Assembly: GCA_022821805.1 (NCBI GenBank)
Contig: JAJECX010000003.1
Coordinates: 372,001 to 436,000, forward strand
DNA length: 64,000 nucleotides
From: Anaerolineae bacterium
GTDB taxonomy: Bacteria > Chloroflexota > Anaerolineae > Aggregatilineales > Phototrophicaceae
Reading direction: 5' to 3'
Position 1 is the stretch's first letter. Each line of letters starts with the position of its first letter. The notes below the pieces were generated by a model. It was given only the letters and a program-made list of their open reading frames with translations. It had not been told where the DNA came from and searched no databases. Shown piece after piece: positions 44,218-52,272 of this stretch. The position numbers were made by a program, and so were the translations under genes.

Positions 44218-44931
44218 GTGACATCGCGGCGCGATTTCTTCCAGGGCATCTATCACAATCAAGCCGAGCAATTTGATCGTCTCGTTGCGCGCGAGGACCG
44301 GCAGGGCAATCTTTTTGGCGCGCTAAATGAAATCCGTCCCTTGCACGGGCTGAGGGTGGTAGAATTTGGCGCTGGCACCGGACGGGTTACCCGGCTGCTG
44401 TCGGTTATGGTGGATACCGTCTACGCTTTTGACATTGAGCCGTCAATGATCCGGCGAGCGGCAAGCGCCATGCGCGCCAGTGGCATGAGCAATTGGCGCC
44501 TTTCGCTGGGAGACAACGGAAAAATGCCTGTCGCGTCAGGCTGCGCGGATTTGGTCCTTGAAGGCTGGAGTTTTGCCCACGTCGTCGGATGGTATCCAAA
44601 CGACTGGCCTGCGCGAACTGACGCGATGCTGGCTGAGATGAGGCGCATTCTCAAGCCCGGTGGCGTCGCCATACTCATCGAGACGATGGGTACGGGCCGG
44701 CGGCAGCCACGGGCGCCATCGGCGAGCTTGAGAAAACTGTATGACTATTGGCAAGAAGAGCACGGATTCGCATATCGCTGGATTCGCACCGACTACCAAT
44801 TCTCCTCGCCGGAGGAAGCCGATGAATTAATACGGTTTTTCTTTGGCGACGAGCTGGCGGACGACTGTCTCAAACGCGAGAATATAATCGTGCCGGAATG
44901 CACCGGCATCTGGTGGAGAAGATTCGCCTGA
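44218..44931 (+). CDS. Class I SAM-dependent methyltransferase
   Basis: Soluble methyltransferase of 237 residues. Motif I is VVEFGAGTGRVTRLL, the strand-2 acidic residue is in AFDIEPSM, and the post-motif region ILKPGGVAILIETMG is typical of small-molecule methyltransferases. The start is GTG at 44218 with no strong ribosome site. It follows the phosphomutase by 27 bases, so the two may be co-transcribed. The substrate is unknown. Confidence 0.87.
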   Translation: MTSRRDFFQGIYHNQAEQFDRLVAREDRQGNLFGALNEIRPLHGLRVVEFGAGTGRVTRLLSVMVDTVYAFDIEPSMIRRAASAMRASGMSNWRLSLGDNGKMPVASGCADLVLEGWSFAHVVGWYPNDWPARTDAMLAEMRRILKPGGVAILIETMGTGRRQPRAPSASLRKLYDYWQEEHGFAYRWIRTDYQFSSPEEADELIRFFFGDELADDCLKRENIIVPECTGIWWRRFA

Positions 44932-44954
44932 TTTCGCTGGGGCATCTGACACAG

Positions 44955-45218
44955 TCAAAAGGGCGCGGACGGCGAAATTGACTGCGCCCAATAATTGACT
45001 GCGCTGAATAGCAGGAAGACGGACAGGCCGAACATCAGCAAGATCATTCCGTAGATGATTTGGCGGCGATCCCAACTGGCGGTCCGGCGCGGGGGCGGGT
45101 CGGCGCGACTGCGCTCAAATTTGCGCCGCCAGCTTCGGTCGCGATCGACTATTAGAATCACGCCCCATACGACGAAAGGCAGACCAAATATCGAGCCAAA
45201 GCAAACCGCAGCTAACAT
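44955..45218 (-). CDS. Small two-helix membrane protein, unknown
   Basis: Protein of 87 residues with a hydrophobic helix at about 4-24, a basic Arg/Pro-rich cytoplasmic loop (about 25-52) and a second helix at about 55-77. No family is recognised. A strong GGAGGA ribosome site nine bases before the ATG argues that it is a real gene. It is divergent from the 45424 gene with a 205-base shared upstream region. Confidence 0.65.
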   Translation of the reverse strand: MLAAVCFGSIFGLPFVVWGVILIVDRDRSWRRKFERSRADPPPRRTASWDRRQIIYGMILLMFGLSVFLLFSAVNYWAQSISPSAPF

Positions 45219-45423
45219 CGCCGAAATTCCTCCGACCGGTGTTCGACAGCGCCCGCGCTTGGAATCGCGCCGTGGTTCGCGCCGCCGCCGCCCCTCGACA
45301 AGGGCATTTTAGCGGAGTGGCGGAGCGCGGGACTATTGAATCGTTACCGAATTGCGTTATGATGGTCTCATTTGGTCGGAAGAAATCTATTGTGAATTCA
45401 GACTCGCCGAGACATCACTGCCT

Positions 45424-46095
45424 ATGCTAAACGCGCCTGACGCCGTCCCCAATATCGAGTTTGAGGTGGACAGGGAGCATTCCGGCGTCCGCATGGTCGG
45501 CTGCCTCTCCTTCATCGTTGGCGCGTTCGCAAGCTACTTGATCATCAGTTCATTCCTGCCTCATGGTGGCTTGATTACCATTGGCGCGGCTATGATCATC
45601 GCGGTCGCGCTGACTTATGGCGCCGATTATATGACCAAACGCTATTGGCCCAGTAATCGTTACATCCAGTTTGTTGGCGATATCATCCAACTGGTCAGCG
45701 GCAGCAAAACTCAAGGCGCGATTGACGCCGAGCAAAACGTCAATCTGCTGATGTGGCACTTCGAGGCGAAACGCCATCCACGAGTGCCTAAGGGCTGGTA
45801 CGTGGTGGCGAATGCGCTGGAACAAGACGGCGAATACATCGTGACTTACAGCATCGTTTCTCCAGCGGACTTCGAGGCGCTGCCGCTTTCGCGCCTTTCA
45901 GTGAAGTATGAGCGCAAGAAAAAGCGCAAGAACGAAGACGTGCCCAACCTGCGAGAAGCCGGCGCCTATCGCCGCATCGCCCAGGCCGAATTCCATCGTG
46001 GCGAGCTTGGGGCGGAGATGTCGCAGGAAGACTATTACGCCTATCTGGATTACCTGGCCGACACCTATACCGCTTGGATGCCAAAAGACAAATGA
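45424..46095 (+). CDS. Membrane protein of unknown function
   Basis: Protein of 223 residues. A soluble N-terminus is followed by two hydrophobic helices (about 24-45 and 50-65), then a soluble C-terminal domain with a basic KYERKKKRKNED stretch and a YYAYLDYL motif near the end. No family is recognised. ATG 45424 is chosen over the TTG at 45352, which would add residues without homology-like character, but neither start has a good ribosome site. Its stop overlaps the start of the next gene by four bases (ATGA). Confidence 0.68.
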   Translation: MLNAPDAVPNIEFEVDREHSGVRMVGCLSFIVGAFASYLIISSFLPHGGLITIGAAMIIAVALTYGADYMTKRYWPSNRYIQFVGDIIQLVSGSKTQGAIDAEQNVNLLMWHFEAKRHPRVPKGWYVVANALEQDGEYIVTYSIVSPADFEALPLSRLSVKYERKKKRKNEDVPNLREAGAYRRIAQAEFHRGELGAEMSQEDYYAYLDYLADTYTAWMPKDK

Positions 46096-47615
46096 CCGCG
46101 CCGGTCAGAATCCTGTTCTGCTTCGCTTGCCTCGTGGCGGCATTTTCCACATACTTCGCGCAAGACCGGGCGATTCGGGTTGGCAGCGCCGTCGACGGCG
46201 AGCTGGCGGCTGGCGAAACCCATCGCTATTCCCTGGCGGCGCTGGAACTTACATTGGCTTCCTTCCGCGTAGAAGCCTTGAGCGAAGGCTTGGACCCCGT
46301 GCTCGAGATCTTTGACCACACGGGCAGGCTGGTTGTATCGAACGATGATTACGCCTACCCCGACGAACGCGACGCGGCTATTCAAGCCTTTGTCTTTCCG
46401 CGAATATCGACTTATACAATTTCGGTGAGCGCGTTTGGCGATAGCGCGGGAGCGTATCGACTGCATGCGCTGCCCGGTTACGATCGTTTGGCGCTTCATG
46501 AAACTACAGTTGACAGCGCCAATTGGGAAACGGTTTACAGCAATGCTTCGGTGGATGTCTCCGATTCGAGCGTCTTCGCTCTGGAAATGCGCGGTCTGGC
46601 GCGATCGGCTGGTCTAGTCGGTTTGCATTTGCCAATTGAGACTGATTTGTACTTTGAAGCCGCTTTCGATCAGGTGGGCTCGCCGACTGTCTGGCAGGTC
46701 GGGCTGTTGTTCCGTTATCTTTCACCGAGCAAGTATCATCGCCTGCTGCTAAGCAAACTGGGCTACTGGCGAATCGATCGCATTGATGGCGACGAAATTA
46801 CGCAGTTGCGGAATTGGACTGCTCACCCGGCGATTCGCGCGGGCGAAACATCGTTCCGACTAGGCGTATTGGTCAGCGGCAATCACTATGATGCCGTCTA
46901 CAATGGGCAGGTGGTGGGTTCCGCCTGGGATCGGGCGCCATTGGCGCCGGGCAGCCTGGGAATCGCCTTGAAGACAGATGATCGCGCTGGCGGTCCGGTT
47001 TCATTCGTCGTGGCTGAGACCCTGGTTACAGTGCCGACTCGATTCAATGAACGTTTGCTTTTCCCTGAGCGTGTAGTGGCGAGGGGCTATTACGGCATGG
47101 CCGCCGAGCTCGCGCGGCAGCAGCTTGTTCCGGTCGGCGGTGAGATCAAGCTGGCTTTGCCGGAGAGTTCGGTACGTCGAGCGCGGTCGGGAATTTCGCG
47201 TTTTGCCGTTGCCTCAGATTTCAGTTTTGAGCAATTCGCCTTTGGTGTAGCGCTGACTATCGATGTGCGGTCAGATCGAAATGGCGGCTGCGGCTTTTTT
47301 TTCCATTTCAACGATGACGAGAATTACACGCTGGCTTACGTGACTAGCCAGGGCGAATACGGCCTTTCTCGTCGAACGCGCGCCGGATTCGAGCCCGGCA
47401 TCTATGGCAATCGCGGCCTATCGGACCTGTCGGAACATTATCTGTTGGTCATCGTTTCCGATGAAGTCATGCATTACTTCGTGGATGAGCAATATGCCGG
47501 CAGCCTTGACAACATTCCTAGAATCGGCGGCGTCGGCATTGCCGCGGTGAACTATGACGAAGTGGAAACCGGCTGCAAATTTGACGATCTTTGGCTGCTA
47601 AGTCTGGACGGCTGA
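46092..47615 (+). CDS. Secreted protein with PPC-like and two concanavalin-like domains
   Basis: Exported protein of 507 residues. Signal peptide is about 1-23. A bacterial pre-peptidase C-terminal (PPC)-like beta domain is at about 35-135 (LDPVLEIFDHTGRLVVSNDD, YTISVSAFGDSAGAYRLH). Two DUF1080/LamG-like beta-sandwich domains lie at about 140-315 and 320-505, each with a solute-accessible loop pattern and a DGD or DLWLL ending. No catalytic residues stand out, so a binding or adhesion role is inferred. The ATG overlaps the preceding stop by four bases. Confidence 0.75.
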   Translation: MTAPVRILFCFACLVAAFSTYFAQDRAIRVGSAVDGELAAGETHRYSLAALELTLASFRVEALSEGLDPVLEIFDHTGRLVVSNDDYAYPDERDAAIQAFVFPRISTYTISVSAFGDSAGAYRLHALPGYDRLALHETTVDSANWETVYSNASVDVSDSSVFALEMRGLARSAGLVGLHLPIETDLYFEAAFDQVGSPTVWQVGLLFRYLSPSKYHRLLLSKLGYWRIDRIDGDEITQLRNWTAHPAIRAGETSFRLGVLVSGNHYDAVYNGQVVGSAWDRAPLAPGSLGIALKTDDRAGGPVSFVVAETLVTVPTRFNERLLFPERVVARGYYGMAAELARQQLVPVGGEIKLALPESSVRRARSGISRFAVASDFSFEQFAFGVALTIDVRSDRNGGCGFFFHFNDDENYTLAYVTSQGEYGLSRRTRAGFEPGIYGNRGLSDLSEHYLLVIVSDEVMHYFVDEQYAGSLDNIPRIGGVGIAAVNYDEVETGCKFDDLWLLSLDG

Positions 47616-47685
47616 CTGCCGCCAACTGCGCTTCCGAATCTTGCAGGGGGGATCCTGGCGGCGCCCGCCGTCGACCCAGAACGTT

Positions 47686-47806
47686 GTAGACACCCGCGCG
47701 ACAAGGCCGCCGCCCACGCAAAATACCTTAGGTCTCAACGCGTTTTTCTCCCCCTCCGCAGGTCAGTGTCTACGCGACCCTCTTTATGGGGGAGGGGGCC
47801 TGTCGC
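47686..47806. repeat. Block of interleaved inverted repeats in the 270-base convergent gap
   Basis: Three inverted repeats: GTAGACAC (47686-47693) with GTGTCTAC (47766-47773); GCGACAAGGCC (47698-47708) with GGCCTGTCGC (47797-47806, one base shorter); CTCCCCC (47748-47754) with GGGGGAG (47788-47794). The first pair crosses the other two, as in a pseudoknot or a mosaic of repeat units. No protein-coding pattern is seen. It may be a dispersed intergenic palindromic repeat. Confidence 0.5.
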
Positions 47807-47836
47807 CCGCCGGCGCCCAAGAAGCGTAAAATAATG

Positions 47837-47855
47837 GGCGATCCGATGGGTCGCC
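47837..47855. terminator. Hairpin between convergent genes, possible bidirectional terminator
   Basis: GGCGATCC and GGGTCGCC form an 8-bp stem with one G.T pair and a GAT loop. TTTAC follows on the plus side and an A/T-rich CATTATTTTAC on the minus side. It sits between the convergent PPC-protein and glycoside-hydrolase genes. Confidence 0.45.
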
Positions 47856-47885
47856 TTTACACATTGAATGGCAGTGAGATCTTGT

Positions 47886-49325
47886 TTAGCCCCTCATGAC
47901 GGCGCCAAGCGAATCGCAAGCGGGGCATCCGCCGCCGGGCCGCAGCATGGCGTAGCCCGCTTGCGGATCGCCGCCCCAATGGGTGAAGTTTACATTCCAG
48001 ACGATTATCATGCTCACGTATCCCGAACCGCGCGCAACGTTGACCGCGCCAGCCAGCCAGGCCGCCTGTTCGGCCAAGCTGTTGCCGTTTGCCCAGGCAA
48101 ATCTAGCAGGAAGCTCGCCGAGCCCCTCGCCGGTGACATAACCAAGTTCTGTGAAGCAAAGCGGCTTGCTTGGGAATGCGTTGCGATATACCTGCATCAT
48201 GCTCGGCAGATACCAGGAATAATGTCCCGCGCTGCCGACCGGCGCTCCGCTCGTGGCGTTGGGCGGCACCGCGCCAGCGTTATAGTGCACGCCGACGCAA
48301 TCCATGTAATTGGCTGCGCCTGCTTGCGCCATCTGCGCCACGAATGTATTGTCGTTGCAGCCCCCCGCTTCGCAACCAGTTGCAGAAAAACCGGTTGGCG
48401 CAGGCGCCCCGCTGATGACAATAGTCGCCGGATTAGCCGCTTTGATGGCTTGGTAGGCGGCTTGGAGGAGTCGCGTATAGCTTGCGCCATTGATCTGACC
48501 GCTTGGCCACTCATGCTGGATATTCGGCTCGTTCCAGACTTCAATCGCGTCGGCGCCTTGGCTCGCCAGGAAGCCGACGTAATCGGCAAACTCGCGGACA
48601 TAACCATCAAAATCTGCCGCCAGTCTGTTCTTGTCGCCGAGGGCGCCAAGCAGCGCCTTGAAGCCATGGGCGCGGGCGGCGCCGATGATACTTCCACCGT
48701 CTGAAATGCCGTGCGTCACCTGCTTCTTGACCCAAGTCATGCCTGCTCGATTCATTAGCGAGGCGGCCGTGCCGTCTAAACCAACGACGTGACCGCCCAG
48801 TGAGAAGCCGCCGGTGTTCGCAGTGCTGGCGGCCGGCGGGGCAGCGCTTGCCTCGCCCTCTGCGGCGGCCGGGGCGGCTGCCGGAGCAAATTGCGGCGGC
48901 ACGCGGACTTCGTCGCAAACGACCGACTCGGCCAGGTCGTAACTGACGCGCGCCTGATATTCCTTGCCGGAGACATCCAAAAGGCTAAAGGTCCAGCCAA
49001 ACAGTATGTCTGTGCGCTTCAATAGAACCGGAATCTCGACGATGCAGTTGTCGATGCCGAAGGAGCCATAAAGCTGAAGGGTGGCGTTATTGCTCCAGTC
49101 GTCTTCATAATAGCGCCAGCGCACGAGCGTGAGCGGCATTCCGCGCTCTTCTTCGACCGTCTCTCTGGCGACCGCCAAGCCAAGCATTACCGGGTCGCCG
49201 GAATTGTCGTCCGATTCTGAATCATCCTGAGCGAGCGTCAATGTACTGAAGCTTAGAATGAACAGTGTAAGCAGAAATGTTGCCAGGCGCCGGGTGGATA
49301 ATGTGCCGGTCTGATGGTTCTGCAT
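47886..49325 (-). CDS. Secreted glycoside hydrolase (clan GH-A-like TIM barrel)
   Basis: Exported enzyme of 479 residues predicted to hydrolyse a beta-linked polysaccharide. Signal peptide about 1-32 (LTLA then QDD). An N-terminal beta domain is at about 45-145 with a disulfide-type cysteine pair, then an Ala/Pro-rich linker at about 146-168. The catalytic barrel has acid/base Glu266 in EVWNEPN and nucleophile Glu393 in CFTELGY, the clan GH-A pattern seen in GH5 and GH39. The start ATG at 49325 is seven bases after GGGGGAG. The frame is open to 49403, but that part is not a signal peptide. It lies downstream of the histidine kinase on the opposite side of an empty 135-base gap. Confidence 0.83.
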   Translation of the reverse strand: MQNHQTGTLSTRRLATFLLTLFILSFSTLTLAQDDSESDDNSGDPVMLGLAVARETVEEERGMPLTLVRWRYYEDDWSNNATLQLYGSFGIDNCIVEIPVLLKRTDILFGWTFSLLDVSGKEYQARVSYDLAESVVCDEVRVPPQFAPAAAPAAAEGEASAAPPAASTANTGGFSLGGHVVGLDGTAASLMNRAGMTWVKKQVTHGISDGGSIIGAARAHGFKALLGALGDKNRLAADFDGYVREFADYVGFLASQGADAIEVWNEPNIQHEWPSGQINGASYTRLLQAAYQAIKAANPATIVISGAPAPTGFSATGCEAGGCNDNTFVAQMAQAGAANYMDCVGVHYNAGAVPPNATSGAPVGSAGHYSWYLPSMMQVYRNAFPSKPLCFTELGYVTGEGLGELPARFAWANGNSLAEQAAWLAGAVNVARGSGYVSMIIVWNVNFTHWGGDPQAGYAMLRPGGGCPACDSLGAVMRG

Positions 49326-49460
49326 ACTGGTCTCCCCCACATTTTCAAGCCGTTTGGCGAAAGCATAACGAAATTCCTTAAGATTGCCATAGCTCTTTTC
49401 CAAGCGTTGGCATGCCGTCAGTTTGGCATGGGGCGGCGCAAGCGCTGCCGCAACCGGCGC

Positions 49461-51038
49461 TTAGTCGCGAGGCAGGGTAAAAAAGAATGTCGAACCGCTG
49501 CCCACCATGCTTTTGACCGAGATCTCGCCTCCATGCGCCTCGACAACCGCTTTAACGAGATAGAGTCCCAAGCCGGTTCCATGCGTTCGGCTCGTCAACT
49601 GGTCGTCGACGCGATAGAAGCGCTCGAATACCTTGTCGATTTCATCCTTCGGGATGCCGGCGCCTTCATCGCGAACGAAAACGGTCACGCTCTTTTCGGT
49701 GAAGCGTCCACCAAGGGTAATCGTCGTGTCTTCGGGCGCATACTTGATAGCGTTGGTCAACAAATTCTCGATGACTTGCCGCAGGCGGATTTCGTCGCCC
49801 GGTATCAACGGGAAGTTATCCGCGAAACTGAGCACGATCGGATGTTTGGTTTGGCTTTCCAGCCGCGCAACCGAGCGCGCTGCAATCAAGCGCAGATTGG
49901 TATCGGCGATATTCAGTCGTAAATCGCGCGCCGCTTGAATTTTACTGGCGGTTAGCAGGTCTTCGACCAGATCAGTCAGTCGGTCGGCTTCGTCTTCAAT
50001 GATCGCCACATTCTCGCGGATTACCTGGCTGTCCCATTCCACATCGTCGCGCCCCAGCGTGCTGGCGTAACCTTTGATAATCGCGATCGGCGTACGCAAT
50101 TCGTGATGTACTGTGGAAATGAAGACGGATTGCATCTCCTGCGTCTTGCGGAAGCTGGTGATATCACGAACGTTTGCGATGATGCTTTCCAGGCGTCCGT
50201 CGGCGGTGAGCAGCGGCGCGTAGGTGATGCCGATGCTGAGCGTCATGCCATCACGTCGCTTGAGATCGCCTTCGACGTAGAGCGTATTCGAAGCGCCATC
50301 CGCGGTTTCGAGTTGCGCCCAGCCCCTTTCGAGCGCAACTTCAATGTCGGGGCTTTCCAAGGCGTCCCAGACAATGACATCATTTTTCGGCAAGCCAATG
50401 GCGTCTTCCCGGCGCCAACCGGTAATTCGCTCGAAAGCCTGGTTCACCCGCTGGAACGAAAGATCCGGGTTCAGTATGAATACGCCATCGCCGCTGTTGT
50501 TCAAGATCGCTTCCAGACGCTGATGCTCTTGGTTGATCTCGCCGTAAAGCTGCGCGTTGTTGACGGCGATGGCGGCTTGATCGGCGAAGCTTTGCAGCGT
50601 TTTCAGGTCCTCTTGCGTAATGCTGGTCTGATACGAGCGGAACACAATGAGCAGACCAAGGGGGTTGCGCGCGAAGACGAGCGGCATCGCGATCGACTGC
50701 GCCAGGCGCGGGTCGACGAGGTCAGCCATTTCGCGCAGCTTGCTATTCAGGAATTCACGACTGAAGCCGCCTTCTTCTTGCGGCTGCATCAGTTCTTGCA
50801 GCTTGCCATTGAGCTGGGGCAGGTCATCGGCGGCGATGCCGCTGTAAGCGCGAACAGAAAATGCGCCATCGTGCTTGTCGCTCAAGGCGACGATCCCTAC
50901 GCGACCGGCCAACATTACCAGCGATGCATGCAGCACGCGGCGCAGAACCTCGCTCAGATCTAACTGGGCGGTGATCGCGCGCGAGATCTCCAGCAAGAAA
51001 TCCCGCTGCTGCGTTCGCAGGTCGGGCCTCATTAACAT
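49461..51038 (-). CDS. Sensor histidine kinase with GAF and PAS domains
   Basis: Cytoplasmic two-component kinase of 525 residues without transmembrane helices. GAF domain about 20-165, PAS about 175-295, HisKA with phospho-acceptor H312 in HHELRTP. The HATPase_c domain has the N box IENLLTNAIKYAP, G1 DEGAGIP and G2 GTGLGLYLVK. Length is typical. The nearby response regulator at 37 kb is not adjacent, so the pairing is unknown. The start ATG is near a hydrophilic N-terminus. Confidence 0.93.
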   Translation of the reverse strand: MLMRPDLRTQQRDFLLEISRAITAQLDLSEVLRRVLHASLVMLAGRVGIVALSDKHDGAFSVRAYSGIAADDLPQLNGKLQELMQPQEEGGFSREFLNSKLREMADLVDPRLAQSIAMPLVFARNPLGLLIVFRSYQTSITQEDLKTLQSFADQAAIAVNNAQLYGEINQEHQRLEAILNNSGDGVFILNPDLSFQRVNQAFERITGWRREDAIGLPKNDVIVWDALESPDIEVALERGWAQLETADGASNTLYVEGDLKRRDGMTLSIGITYAPLLTADGRLESIIANVRDITSFRKTQEMQSVFISTVHHELRTPIAIIKGYASTLGRDDVEWDSQVIRENVAIIEDEADRLTDLVEDLLTASKIQAARDLRLNIADTNLRLIAARSVARLESQTKHPIVLSFADNFPLIPGDEIRLRQVIENLLTNAIKYAPEDTTITLGGRFTEKSVTVFVRDEGAGIPKDEIDKVFERFYRVDDQLTSRTHGTGLGLYLVKAVVEAHGGEISVKSMVGSGSTFFFTLPRD

Positions 51039-51106
51039 AGTCTGATTGTATCACGCTCGTGATTTGTCATGATTTCCGCAAATTGGACCTAATCGCGCGG
51101 GGGCGC

Positions 51107-52084
51107 CTAAAAGAGCCGGTCCAGATCGCTGATGTCCATGTTTCCACCATCAGTCGCCACCAGCGCGGCTGCCCCGACTAGCGCCACATCATCGCCCAGC
51201 GCCGATGGCTCAATGCGCAGGTTCTCGATATAGGCTTCATCCATCACGTGTTCGCTTACGGCTTTTAGCATTGGCGCGAAGAGCAGATCGCCAGTTTTGG
51301 TCACGCCGCCGCCAACGACGATGACCTCGGGATTAAAAAGGTGCAATATGGACACGATTCCCAGACCGATTATCCGCCCGGCATAGGCGATCACATCTAT
51401 TGCCAGTTTGTCGCCACTTGCCGCCGCCATACCAACGACTTTGGCGTCAATGCCGCTCAGATCGCCTTGCGCCAAGTTGGATACCATCGAGGATTCTCCA
51501 GCCTCGATGGCGCGTTTTGCCCGGCGCGCGATGGCCGGTCCCGCCGCTTCCAGCTCTACGGACGAGACGGTCCTGTTATCGACAATGATGGGAATGTGAC
51601 CGAACTCGGCCGCCAGTCCCTCGCGTCCAAGCAGCAATTTGCCGTCACAGATGATCCCCGCTCCGATGCCGGTGCTCACCGTGATATAGGTCACGTGGCG
51701 GCAGCCCTGAGCGGCGCCCTTTGACGCTTCGGCGAGCGCGGCGACGTTGGCGTCGTTGCCGATGTAAACCGGCAGCTTGAATTCCTCCGCAATGATGTCT
51801 CGCAGCGGCACATCAAGCCAGCCGGGCAGGTTGGGCGGCGCGACGATGACCCCGCTGAAGGGATTCAGCGGACCGGGAGACGAGATGCCGATGCCCAGGA
51901 CATCCTCGGCGCCAGCGGGCAGAACCTTGCGTATGTATGCTTTCATCCGGTCGATCGTAGGCTGCACACCCGACGCCGCCTGCGTAAGCGTGTTTTCGCG
52001 CTGCAGCTGATTTAGCTCTAGGTCATAGCGGGCCGCGCGAATTTGGGTCCCGCCCAAGTCGACAGCGATGATCTGTTTTCCCAA
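51107..52084 (-). CDS. ROK-family sugar kinase or regulator-like protein lacking zinc cysteines
   Basis: Protein of 325 residues with the ROK ATPase fold. Phosphate-1 loop AVDLGGTQIRAA near 8-19, GISSPGPLNPFSG near 70-82, IGNDANVAAL near 107-116, and EFGH with the catalytic-type His. The usual zinc motif C-x-C-G-x-x-G-C-x-E is replaced by a cysteine-free stretch (IIVDNRTVSSVELEA). No DNA-binding domain precedes the fold, so a glucokinase-like enzyme is inferred. A TTG at 52084 is taken as start: AAGGAG lies eight bases before it, whereas the GTG at 52093 falls on the ribosome site itself. Confidence 0.88.
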   Translation of the reverse strand: MGKQIIAVDLGGTQIRAARYDLELNQLQRENTLTQAASGVQPTIDRMKAYIRKVLPAGAEDVLGIGISSPGPLNPFSGVIVAPPNLPGWLDVPLRDIIAEEFKLPVYIGNDANVAALAEASKGAAQGCRHVTYITVSTGIGAGIICDGKLLLGREGLAAEFGHIPIIVDNRTVSSVELEAAGPAIARRAKRAIEAGESSMVSNLAQGDLSGIDAKVVGMAAASGDKLAIDVIAYAGRIIGLGIVSILHLFNPEVIVVGGGVTKTGDLLFAPMLKAVSEHVMDEAYIENLRIEPSALGDDVALVGAAALVATDGGNMDISDLDRLF

Positions 52085-52189
52085 TCTACTCACTCCTTAA
52101 TTCTCGCGACAATTGACCTGACTCTGGGAGTGTACATCGTTTTGAAAACGGCGAAAGAGGCGCCCTGCTTCAGCAGCGGGCCAGGCAAC

Positions 52190-52218
52190 TTGTAGCCAAT
52201 TATTGACGCTGATAGAAT
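52190..52218 (+). promoter_or_regulatory. Possible promoter of mutS
   Basis: TTGTAG (3/6) and TAGAAT (5/6) are spaced 17 bases apart, 54 bases before the mutS ATG, in the 188-base divergent gap with the ROK gene. Confidence 0.35.
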
Positions 52219-52272
52219 AACAGGGATCAGCAGGCGGCGCCTGCCTGTTGCCCGCTCAAGCGAGTTCTCAAT

